Assembly (NCBI GenBank): GCA_965279285.1
Contig: OZ257148.1
Location: 1-64,000 of the forward strand
Direction: 5' to 3'
Length of the DNA stretch: 64,000 bases
Source: G965279335 sp965279285
GTDB taxonomy: Bacteria; Pseudomonadota; Gammaproteobacteria; DSM-16500
Position numbers and translations under genes: made by a program. This document shows positions 44,256 through 52,328 of the stretch, one piece after another (position 1 is the first letter of the stretch; every line of letters begins with the position of its first letter). Under the pieces are notes generated by a model. That model saw only the letters and a program-made list of their open reading frames with translations. It made no database searches and was not told the DNA's origin.

Positions 44256-45572
44256 GTGAAATTCAAGCATTCAATGCAGCATGGTGATAACACTATCATT
44301 ACTGGTATCATTTTCGACACATATCTTCTTGACCAAGAAAAATGGGCGAAAATACTACAACTAAATGCTGCAAATAACTACAACGCAAAATTAGAAAATA
44401 ATACTATTTACCAAGTCACTGACATCAATGAAATTAATCTGATAACCAAAAATTTAAAAATTAATAATTTTGTTGGAATAGTGATCGAAGGATCGACTAT
44501 TGGAAAAATAAAATTTGAATATTCAAAAATGCAAGATGATATTCAAGAAGGTGACCTCTTAGAGTTAATGCTCAATGATAGAAGGCTATTTTATCAAGTC
44601 ATTAGTGGAAACACAGTAAATGAAAAACTTAAAGATAGAAATGAGGTCGGCTTTATTGAAGGAGAAGCAACGCAATTAGGAGAGTGGCAAAATGATAAAC
44701 TCTCATTCCAAAAATTTGGATGGGTTCCGCGTATCAACACCCCTCTTTTCAAAGCTGATACATCAAATATTCTCGTGGGAAAACTTAATTAGCCTGATTA
44801 CCAACTTGGCATTATTCCTGGGACCACGCTTCCCTCTGTAATTAATCTGGATGAAGCTATTAGTCATCATATGGCACTACTGGGAATCACAGGCTCTGGT
44901 AAATCCTATTTAACACGCCAAATACTCAAACAAGTTTTAAACGATACAAAGGTTATTTGCGTGGAATTTACTGGTGAATGGAAGAAAAATATCGAAAACG
45001 AAAAATATCAATTGATTACAAAAAATAATATTGGGGGTTATCTTGCCAATCAAGAAAAGAAAATCGGCATATTTGAATTACCCGCAATAAATAATACTAC
45101 TGAAGCCCTAAAAGAAAAACAAAATGCACTTGACGCACTATTTAATTACGCAAAGAAAAGATACGATGAAAACAATTTTTTAAAAGTCGCGCTCGTTTTA
45201 GAAGAAGCTCATACCATTACCCCCGAAACAAGCTTCCTAGGGGAGATGGGTGACTATGGCTCCAATAAAGCTTTAGTCAATAAAATGGTTCAAGTTGCTC
45301 TTCAAGGTAGAAAATATGGTGTCGGTTTGTTAGTCATCGCTCAAAGGACAGCAAACGTCTCTAAAACTGTTTTAACACAGTGCAATACCGTTGTGTGCTT
45401 TCAAGCATATGACGAAACTAGTTTTTCATTCCTAGGAAATTATGTAGGCAAAGATATGGTGCAAGCATTACCCAATCTTAAACAATATCATGCGGTAGTC
45501 GCTGGAAAGGCAATGAAATCAAATATACCTATGATTGTAGACCTAAGCGCAAAACAAACGATCCTAGGATAA
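44256..45572 (+). pseudogene. HerA-type ATPase interrupted by one amber codon
   Basis: Two same-frame blocks are separated only by TAG at 44790-44792. The first (44256-44789) is the HerA beta-barrel-type N-domain (GDLLELMLNDRRLFYQVISG, FGWVPRINTPLF). The second has IIPGTTLPSVINLDEAISHH, then Walker A LLGITGSGKSYLTRQIL, Walker B VALVLEEAHTITPE, and VALQGRKYGVGLLVIAQR. Removing the TAG restores one protein of about 438 aa. The N-terminus starts at a GTG three bases after the tRNA and may itself be truncated. HerA-like ATPases partner with nucleases or SIR2 proteins in phage defence. No partner is found here. The part from 44871 could be translated separately. Confidence 0.8.
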
Positions 45573-45905
45573 TGATAATAAATTGAAAACTTCAACTTGA
45601 ACTAATAATAAGTCCTAACTGAAAAATGGATAACTATGAGAGCCTAAACTCTTACATTTTACTGCCATTCTCGCAAATGTATTTTTTCGCCAGTACGTAA
45701 CTGAATATTATTAATAGCAAGTGCCAAACCAACACTGCTTAAAGACAAGTGCCACTTAGGTTTTTCCCAAAAATTTAAAAGTTCATTACTCTATATAGTA
45801 TGACTAATACAGCTAATACATTTTGCATTAAAACACTTAACTATTTGAATATTTTAACTAATTATCAATTTTTTACTCAAAATAGGATTTGCTTTAAAGC
45901 ACTTT
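45573..45905. other. Spacer with a possible gene remnant
   Basis: The minus-strand frame 45659-45790, between stops and without an ATG, encodes ELLNFWEKPKWHLSLSSVGL then ALAINNIQLRTGEKIHLREWQ. This looks like the tail of a real protein, but I cannot name it. Otherwise nothing is seen. Confidence 0.3.
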
Positions 45906-47309
45906 TTATGCCCAATAAGGCACATATCGTGCATAACGAGAAGACTTACTATCCACATCCTCAGACTTAATAAGTCCAGCCTCTTTCGTATCACCAATAA
46001 CGAGCGAAACGGTTGCTGTGCCAGACTCGGGTAATTTGAAACGCTCTCTGACTGTTTGATTGGACATGCGTTGATTACTGACATATAGCAAACAACAATG
46101 TTGATAACATGCCCTGATTCGATCTTTTTTCTGCATATTTGAAAAATTTTGATATGAGAAAAGAATTGCAACCGTTCGAGAATCTCCTGTTCTAAAATCA
46201 GGTGCTGGCAATTGAAAAACTTCCGCTGCTTTTACCACTTTATCAATACCACTTCCTTTTACTTCACAAATACCAAGCTTCCGCATCATATTCGCTAATA
46301 ATTCATTACGTGATTGATTTTCATCTATAAAACGATCAACTTTGATTCGAGGAACACCGGGATTTGAAATCTCAACTCTATCTGTATACATCTCTATCAT
46401 TACTGATGCTCCCGTGATTGAAAAATCTTGATGTACAAGAGCATTTGCAATTAATTCGCGCAATGCTTGCTTGGGAAACATCTTTACCTCTTCTCGCACA
46501 ACTTGCTCAATAAAGTGATTCTGCGGCGCAGCCGAATGCACGGTCTCCACAAGACTGCTAAAACCCACAGCGTATCCTCGCATATCAATAAGATCACTAT
46601 GCGTTTCAAGCTTATCCGTACCTTTATAAATAATCACTCGTGGTGCTTTACCAGCAAATGTTGGTGAAAAACTCTCAAGGTGCTTTGCTAATAAAATGGC
46701 AGCTAAATTAGTAATAAGCCATCGACCGTTTTTCTTTTTAATTAAGTTATCTTTTTCAAATCGTTCTAAAACTTTTTCTTGAGTAGTGGGATAAGGTATT
46801 TTTAATAAATCAAAATATATTTGAGTATCTAGTAATGCTATAATTTGATCTGGACTAACATCAGATAGAGCAGGTAAAGCAAACCAATCGGCTTCTTTTT
46901 CTAAAATAATACGGCGCAGTTGATCAGGTGACATTGGTACTAACTCTTCACCAGCGCGCATCAAATACACCCCATCTAAACTAACTGGTTGACCAATCGG
47001 ACGAGAAGGGACTTCAAATACTAATACTCTACCGTCAGGATGCTGGAGCTCATGAATTTCAACACGGAAATGCAGCTTATTTAAAATATGTGATTTTATT
47101 TCACCAACATTTGGATACGCATTAGTACCCACAACTTTACGTGACTTATCACTTACACCCAGAATAAGGTATCCACCGCACTCATTTGCAAACGCAACAC
47201 AATAACGTAATAACTTATTCATATCATATTGAGTTTTTGCCTCTTTGAAGTCCAAATGTTCATCTTCCCGCGAAGACAACCAGGTCTCTAACATTTCTAA
47301 AGTGGCCAT
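45906..47309 (-). CDS. Schlafen/AlbA_2-domain ATP-binding regulator
   Basis: 467 aa. The N-terminal AlbA_2 (Schlafen) domain: EDEHLDFKEAKTQYDMNKLLRYCVAFANECGGYLILGVSD. The middle: GVYLMRAGEELVPMSPDQLRRI. Then a GHKL-like ATPase domain (HATPase_c_4): FPKQALRELIANALVHQDFSITGASVMIEMY and RVEISNPGVPR, with KLGICEVKGSGIDKVV. The end is a winged helix (MSNQTVRERFKLPESGTATVS). Such proteins are annotated as putative transcriptional regulators; some are nucleases or defence-associated. The reading frame is intact. Role unknown. Confidence 0.82.
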   Translation of the reverse strand: MATLEMLETWLSSREDEHLDFKEAKTQYDMNKLLRYCVAFANECGGYLILGVSDKSRKVVGTNAYPNVGEIKSHILNKLHFRVEIHELQHPDGRVLVFEVPSRPIGQPVSLDGVYLMRAGEELVPMSPDQLRRIILEKEADWFALPALSDVSPDQIIALLDTQIYFDLLKIPYPTTQEKVLERFEKDNLIKKKNGRWLITNLAAILLAKHLESFSPTFAGKAPRVIIYKGTDKLETHSDLIDMRGYAVGFSSLVETVHSAAPQNHFIEQVVREEVKMFPKQALRELIANALVHQDFSITGASVMIEMYTDRVEISNPGVPRIKVDRFIDENQSRNELLANMMRKLGICEVKGSGIDKVVKAAEVFQLPAPDFRTGDSRTVAILFSYQNFSNMQKKDRIRACYQHCCLLYVSNQRMSNQTVRERFKLPESGTATVSLVIGDTKEAGLIKSEDVDSKSSRYARYVPYWA

Positions 47310-47463
47310 GCATCCTACCCCTTGCCATCAATTAAATTAGATTTATAAATTAAGGATACCCTTAGGGTTACCCTGAGAGCGCGGATTCTAGCGGAAAATA
47401 GCGAACGAAAGCAAACTAAAAACAAGATAATTTGTTGATTAAAAAAGAATTAATATTCTATTG

Positions 47464-47516
47464 CGAACTTCCACGAACGACTACGAACTAATATATGGCG
47501 GACACCTTCTCCGCCA
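47464..47516. repeat. Phased CGAAC repeats and tRNA-Ser 3'-end copy (putative att)
   Basis: CGAAC occurs at 47464, 47474 and 47484, exactly ten bases apart, with a further one at 47402. Then CACCTTCTCCGCCA at 47503-47516 repeats the tRNA-Ser(CGA) terminus. This end also forms a hairpin (TGGCGGA/TCCGCCA). The pattern resembles arm-type sites beside an attachment core. Confidence 0.45.
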
Positions 47517-47587
47517 TATTGGCTTCTGATAGAATCCCAGAGCGTCTCTCCAACACTTTATGCCCTCCTATGCTTAGACATTCCTAC

Positions 47588-48637
47588 TTAAACTTGCCTA
47601 CCCTTTATCTGCATCTCGTAAACCAAATTACTTGTAGCGCCAGTCGTAATTAAAATATTTTTATCAATTAATTCTTTTAATTCACGTTGCAATGTTCTGC
47701 GTGTTACAGCGGGACAAATTCCCTCAAATTGCTGGATTGAAATGCCGCCATGCTTGGCAATATATTCAATCACTAATTTCTGCCTATCAGATAAATGATA
47801 TTGTTTTGCTAAAACATCTTGCTCTATTGCCTGCCTACCAAGTGATTTCACTTCTTGTAGTTGCGTAGATAAGCCTTGAACAAAATATTCAATCCAGTCA
47901 GTCATATCCATATCTTGCTCACGCACACTTTGAATCGCCTGATAATAATCAGTCCTATTGCGGTCGTAATATTCACTAATAGCAAATAATTTTTTAAAAT
48001 CATACCCTCGCTGATAAAGACAAAGTGTTGATAGCAACCGCGCGGTTCTGCCATTACCATCTAAAAATGGATGTATGTGTACGAGCTGAAATTGTGCGAT
48101 ACCTGACATTAGCACGGGATGTATTTCTGTTTCGTGATTTATCCACTCTACTAATTCGTGCATCATCTGTGACACTTCATAAGCTGCTGGCGGCGTGTAA
48201 ATGACATCCTTCGTTTTAGAATTAACAACATAGTTTTGGATTTTACGATAATCGCCAGGTGTAGCGGCATTACCTCTTACTCCCTCAACAAGGCGTTTAT
48301 GAATTTCTCTAATCAATCCTTCGGTAATAGATTCACCATCACCCACATAACCAGCTACTAAGTCGAATGCCTGTCGGTAGTTTAATAATTCTTTTGTATC
48401 GTCGGGGTTAACTGATGCAAGATGCTGGCCCGCCCATAGTTGCTCTGATTGCTCCAAAGTAAGCTGTGTACCTTCGATATGCGTGGTGTGATGCGCTTCC
48501 AATATCAATGCCTTGTTTTGCATCTTGGCAATCCACTCATCAGAAAGGGTGGCAGCCTCTAAAAATCCTCGCGCGCGCTCTATGACGGTTAGCGTGTTCG
48601 CAATTGAGTTAGTTATTGTAAATCTTGGTTTAAACAT
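47588..48637 (-). CDS. Fic-domain protein (AMP transferase) with N-terminal inhibitory motif
   Basis: 349 aa. Active-site loop HPFLDGNGRTARLL (residues 189-202) matches HPFx[D/E]GNGR, so adenylylation activity is expected. The N-terminal motif TTHIEG (T51-G56) fits the class II inhibitory signature [S/T]xxxE[G/N], with Glu55 blocking the ATP site. The C-terminal part (QKLVIEYIAKHGGISIQQFEGICPAVTRRTLQREL) is a winged helix, so the protein may regulate DNA or act as a nucleic-acid-linked Fic. No toxin-antitoxin partner gene is adjacent. Complete and intact. Confidence 0.92.
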   Translation of the reverse strand: MFKPRFTITNSIANTLTVIERARGFLEAATLSDEWIAKMQNKALILEAHHTTHIEGTQLTLEQSEQLWAGQHLASVNPDDTKELLNYRQAFDLVAGYVGDGESITEGLIREIHKRLVEGVRGNAATPGDYRKIQNYVVNSKTKDVIYTPPAAYEVSQMMHELVEWINHETEIHPVLMSGIAQFQLVHIHPFLDGNGRTARLLSTLCLYQRGYDFKKLFAISEYYDRNRTDYYQAIQSVREQDMDMTDWIEYFVQGLSTQLQEVKSLGRQAIEQDVLAKQYHLSDRQKLVIEYIAKHGGISIQQFEGICPAVTRRTLQRELKELIDKNILITTGATSNLVYEMQIKGRQV

Positions 48638-48803
48638 TAATATAGGCTCCAGCTAGGTATAGCTTAGCAATGTCACAAGATTGTCGCAAGGCATGTCGTA
48701 ACCATGTCGCAAGATTTGTCACAAGAAGTGATTTAAAAATCAACTGATAATAATCAATGCAGTTGACACCTCAAAAGAACACTGATCGCGACACCCTGAA
48801 CAT

Positions 48804-49436
48804 TCATTTTACTTCATGCGATCTAAAACTCGCTATCAGCCGTCTTTCTTTAGCCTGCTCACGTAAATATCCTTCATAAGTTGGATGACAACTATCAAAA
48901 TATGAGTCACAACCCTTTTTTGTTTTTAGCTTTTCAAAAGTCCATCCATACTCTTCTTTAAATATCCCCCTAACAACATTGTCACGGCGAACAAAATCAC
49001 CTGCCAAACAAACATAGCTCTCTCCCTTCATCAACCGTAGCCACTTATTAAATCTTTTTTGCGAATCTTTAATACTCCAGTTAGCACGCATTTCATAAGC
49101 ATGGATTATCCCTTTGTCCGTCATTACATTAATTTTTAGGTAAGCTACATTACTTTTCCCACCCAGCTCAGTAGAAGAATACCCAATGTCTTCGAGCGAC
49201 ACCGTAACCTGTTCGCGCGGGAAACATTGCCAATAATTATACTGACCACTAGGCCCTTCTGTCGTAAAAGGTCTTGGCTTAAATCCCCAAGCAAAAGCAC
49301 CTAAATCATTTTCATTTAAAATATCATGATCATCTGTTAACAATGGATAGGGATATTTTTTCTTCGCATCAACAGAAACAGCGCTTGCATCCGTCATTAT
49401 TGAAAAATACAACAAAATAATTACGATGTACTTCAC
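48804..49436 (-). CDS. Secreted protein of unknown function, 210 aa
   Basis: Signal peptide MKYIVIILLYFSIMTDASAV with likely cleavage after the ASA. The mature part contains four cysteines (CFPRE, CLAGD, GCDSYFDSC) that could form disulphides, and aromatic motifs (YNYWQCFPREQV, HAYEMRANWSIKDSQKRFN). I recognise no family. It is probably periplasmic or exported. Confidence 0.6.
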   Translation of the reverse strand: MKYIVIILLYFSIMTDASAVSVDAKKKYPYPLLTDDHDILNENDLGAFAWGFKPRPFTTEGPSGQYNYWQCFPREQVTVSLEDIGYSSTELGGKSNVAYLKINVMTDKGIIHAYEMRANWSIKDSQKRFNKWLRLMKGESYVCLAGDFVRRDNVVRGIFKEEYGWTFEKLKTKKGCDSYFDSCHPTYEGYLREQAKERRLIASFRSHEVK

Positions 49437-49557
49437 AACTCATCCTCGCAAAATTACAGCAAAACACTAACCTACTAAAAAGCTAGAAGCGAAACAAAAT
49501 ATTTTATATCATCTTTAAAACTCAATCTCACAAAATTCCCTTTCTTCATACAATTTT

Positions 49558-49845
49558 CTACAAACCAAGCTCGCTATGCGAACCAAGACGAACCAAATCC
49601 AGTATGTCATCATCCGGCTTTCGATAAATTAAAACCAAATCTGGTTTAATATGACAATCTCAATGGTCTGACCATTCTCCAGTTAATGAATGGTCATAAT
49701 TGCAATGCGCTAATGGTTTGTTTGCAGCGAGTAATTCGACTATCGATAATAAATCATGATCAAGGTTTTTATATTGCCCAGATTTTTTTTCACGTTTATA
49801 GTCACGTTTAAATTGCGTGGTACGGTTAATCGTCCTCATCATCAT
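49558..49845 (-). pseudogene. yafQ: YafQ-type mRNA interferase, inactivated by a nonsense codon
   Basis: The frame reads RTTQFKRDYKREKKSGQYKN ... LTGEWSDH, then TGA (49660-49662), then continues in frame as DCHIKPDLVLIYRKPDDD, ending LVRLGSHSELGL and TAG at 49558-49560. Family members have an Arg at the interrupted position (DxRDCHI), so a CGA-to-TGA change explains the break. The distal part carries the catalytic and ribosome-contact residues of this RelE-fold toxin, so the product is probably dead. It overlaps the dinJ-like gene, as in dinJ-yafQ operons. Confidence 0.85.
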
Positions 49846-50095
49846 TTAAATTCGCCAGTAAATTATCAACACTACCAACTTTCACCACTTTGCCACGACG
49901 CGCAGCTTTCATCGCCTTAACCGTCTCTTTGTTCGGTATCAATGGTTCAAAAGGCAATGCCTTTTCCTTAGCAATACGAATAAGCATAATGCGAAAAGCA
50001 TCTGATACAGTCAGCCCCATTGACGCTAATACGGCAGCAGCTTCCTCTTTAATGTGCTCATCAATACGGGCACGGACAACAGCATTTGCAGCCAT
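49826..50095 (-). CDS. dinJ: DinJ/RelB-family antitoxin
   Basis: 89 aa from the ATG at 50095, with AGAGGA upstream; a longer frame to 50134 is not supported. The N-terminal ribbon-helix-helix (ANAVVRARIDEHIKEEAAAVLASMGLTVSDAFRIMLIRIAKEKALPFE) is closely DinJ-like, followed by an acidic tail (NLLANLNDDEDD). It binds the operon promoter and neutralises YafQ. It now seems an orphan, since the toxin frame is broken. Confidence 0.88.
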   Translation of the reverse strand: MAANAVVRARIDEHIKEEAAAVLASMGLTVSDAFRIMLIRIAKEKALPFEPLIPNKETVKAMKAARRGKVVKVGSVDNLLANLNDDEDD

Positions 50096-50244
50096 AAATA
50101 AAATCCTCTCTATGTGAGCCACATTGTAGCTCAAATACCGTTATCTGTCAAAATAGACATGCGATAAAAACAACATAAAATCATAAGCAACCTACGGCTT
50201 ATTACACAAGCCTTATATTATTCGTACAAAAGGCCTCTAATTGC

Positions 50245-51404
50245 ATGAATACGGGAATCTCTGGGCTCCCTCAACTAGTCCGTACAGCGGTATTATACGG
50301 AGCCAATGCCAGCGGCAAGAGCAATTTAATTGCTGCACTAGCCCTTATGAAAAGCATGGTAGCAACCTCAGCCGTAAGCATTCGTGAAGGGCAATCACTA
50401 AATATATCGCCATTTCGTTTTGACCCTAAAACTGTGGCTGAGCCTACAGAGTTTGAAATTACCTTTATTGAAAATAGTATACGTTATCAATATGGTTTTG
50501 AAATCAACACAACTCGCGTGACAAGAGAATGGTTATTTGCTTCCGTTAAGCGCAAACCACAGCGATGGTTTGAAAGAAAGTATGACTCTAAAAAAAATAA
50601 AGATATCTGGGACTTTGGCACACACTTGTCGGGAGGAAAACAACGTAAATTATGGAGCGAATCTACACGTGGAAATGCATTGTTTCTCTCAACAGCGGTC
50701 AATCTTAATAGCGAACAACTATGCCCTATCTTTAATTGGTTTGTGAATAAATTAATTATAATTGAGAGCAATGCTTTTCCTCATCCATTTTATACGATGG
50801 AATGCATCAAAAATGAATTAAATAAACCAAAAATTATTGAGTTCTTACAGGCAGCTGACTTAGGAATCACTGACGTACAAATTAAAATGCAAAAAGGACA
50901 ACAAGTACAAGTGCGCTTAGAATCCGGCACAGCAGCGATTGAAAATAGACAAGAAACTGAAATCCCTAGCGCTAGCTTTTTTCATCAGAATAAAAGCAAA
51001 AATCCTGTTAGCCTTACTTTTGAAGAAGAATCTCATGGCACACAAAAACTATTTGCTTATGCTGGACCAATCCTTGATGTACTGCAAGATGGCAAAATAC
51101 TGATTGTGGATGAACTAGATAGTAGCTTGCATCAAAAGATGGTGCGGTTTTTAATTAGCCTCATACAGAATGCCAGCCTAAATAAAAATAATGGGCAGCT
51201 GTTCTTTACAACACATAGTACTTCTTTACTAGACACTGAATTATTTCGCCGCGATCAAATTTGGTTTATAGAAAAAGACCAAGAACAAGCATCACACCTT
51301 TACCCACTTACTGACTTTAGCCCTAGAAAAGGCGAAGCACTTGAAAGGGGTTCCTACTAGGACGCTATGGCGCACTACCTTTCTTTGGCGAGTTTAATTT
51401 ATAA
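50245..51404 (+). pseudogene. AbiLi/RloA-like AAA ATPase, truncated and frameshifted
   Basis: ABC-type (AAA_15/AAA_21, COG1106) ATPase: Walker A VLYGANASGKSNLIAAL, signature-like SHGTQKLFAYAG, Walker B ILIVDELDSSLH, H-loop LFFTTHSTSLLD. The usual first 35-40 residues (NFRSF-type strand) are missing upstream of GLPQLVRTAVLYG. Near the end the frame shifts at about 51345-51360: the current frame stops with ALERGSY, whereas the next frame gives GRYGALPFFGEFNL, the conserved C-terminus. It is followed by an RloB-like gene, as in AbiL two-gene abortive-infection systems. The 371-aa frame could still be expressed. Confidence 0.7.
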
Positions 51405-51423
51405 CGGAGAAAAAGGCGGGAGT

Positions 51424-51668
51424 TTGAACCAACCATCCAAAAAGAAAAAATTTCGCAGAATAAAAGATCTTGCTCGTACTAAAGCGAAAAAAATGCCTTC
51501 TGCAACAATAGCGATTGTCTGCGAAGATAGCAAAAGTTCACCTTCCTACTTCAACGAACTAAAAAAACATTTTAGACTAAACACAGCAAACATACTGTAG
51601 TATCCAGCAAAGGTTCTGCGCCTATTAACGTAGTCGATTATGCTATAGAGCTAACTATGTTAGCTTGA
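51424..51668 (+). pseudogene. RloB/AbiLii-like gene, broken
   Basis: From a TTG at 51424: NQPSKKKKFRRIKDLARTKA and TIAIVCEDSKSSPSYFNELK, the N-terminus of RloB-domain proteins (basic leader, then the IVCE-x-x-x-x-x-P-x-YF Toprim-like strand). The frame stops at 51598-51600, but the neighbouring frame continues VVSSKGSAPINVVDYAIELT to a stop at 51668. The remainder of the gene is not found. It is the partner of the preceding ATPase. Confidence 0.65.
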
Positions 51669-51837
51669 AGGCACCATAATTACTTTAAAATTTCCTGGGC
51701 CACCTAATTATGAAAGTATTAAAAATGGTGACCGAGATGAAACAGGCCCTTATTTAATACTCAAATGGGTTATGCTGCTATCGCTGTTTGATTTAATAAC
51801 CCATTTGTCTCAATTTGCCAGCTGCCATTTGTCCGAT

Positions 51838-52003
51838 TCACGCTGAACCAATACAGGGGGAATGTGGGTCGCAAAAATAAATCTTACATTTCGTTTGACG
51901 TTCTATATTTCTAAAATTCATAAACTCTGATCCTTGATCCAAAGCCAATGAGCGCCACATTTTTTTAGGAGTTGATTTTATTTCTGAACAAATTTGATCA
52001 ATT
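51838..52003 (-). pseudogene. IS30-family transposase fragment
   Basis: Minus-strand residues STPKKMWRSLALDQGSEF and CKIYFCDPHSP match the DDE catalytic core of IS30-type transposases (the RSLTxDQGxEM and VYFCDPHSPW motifs, containing the second and third segments of the active site). The downstream NENTNGLLR part is scrambled. No complete insertion sequence is present. Confidence 0.7.
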
Positions 52004-52213
52004 AAGGGTACTAGGCAGATTGATGCGGAAATGCAACACAAGAGTTTATCTAGTTGAATTAATGAAATTTAATAAGAAGGATCGCTGAGGTAAAAAGCGT
52101 GTTAGCTTCACATTATCATGATGACTAAATATCCAATCTACACTAAAATGTGGTTGGCGCGTACAGATTTTTCGCTTTTGTTGCATTTCCGCATCAATCT
52201 GCCTAGTACCCTT
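52004..52213. repeat. 35-bp perfect inverted repeat beside the transposase scrap
   Basis: AAGGGTACTAGGCAGATTGA... at 52004-52038 recurs as its exact complement at 52179-52213, 140 bases apart. It is too long to be chance. It may mark a rearranged or inverted duplication of transposon DNA. The interval and the rest up to 52328 hold no convincing gene. Confidence 0.7.
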
Positions 52214-52328
52214 CTAAGTGAGGAAGTTTTAAAAAATTATAACATTAATAATGAGCGTATTCAAATCGCCAACTATCAGAAAGATTTGGCCATGAGAAAA
52301 TTGAAAGGATGTCTATGAATCACACATC

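Larger units (their letters stand above)
44253..47516. mobile_element. Putative small island at tRNA-Ser(CGA)
   Basis: The final 14 bases of the tRNA (CACCTTCTCCGCCA) recur exactly at 47503-47516, next to three phased CGAAC motifs that resemble integrase arm sites. Between them lie a broken HerA-type ATPase and a Schlafen/AlbA-type gene. No integrase gene remains. The short repeat makes this tentative. Confidence 0.45.

Noticed and set aside
44871..45572. A stand-alone 233-aa ATPase gene starting at ATG 44871
   Set aside because: The same frame continues upstream for 26 conserved codons to a TAG and then into the HerA N-domain, so it is better explained as part of one interrupted gene.
52118..52318. 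66-aa plus-strand open frame before the giant gene end
   Set aside because: It spans the inverted repeat, begins in non-coding DNA and has no ribosome site. The distal half could be a gene scrap but cannot be identified.
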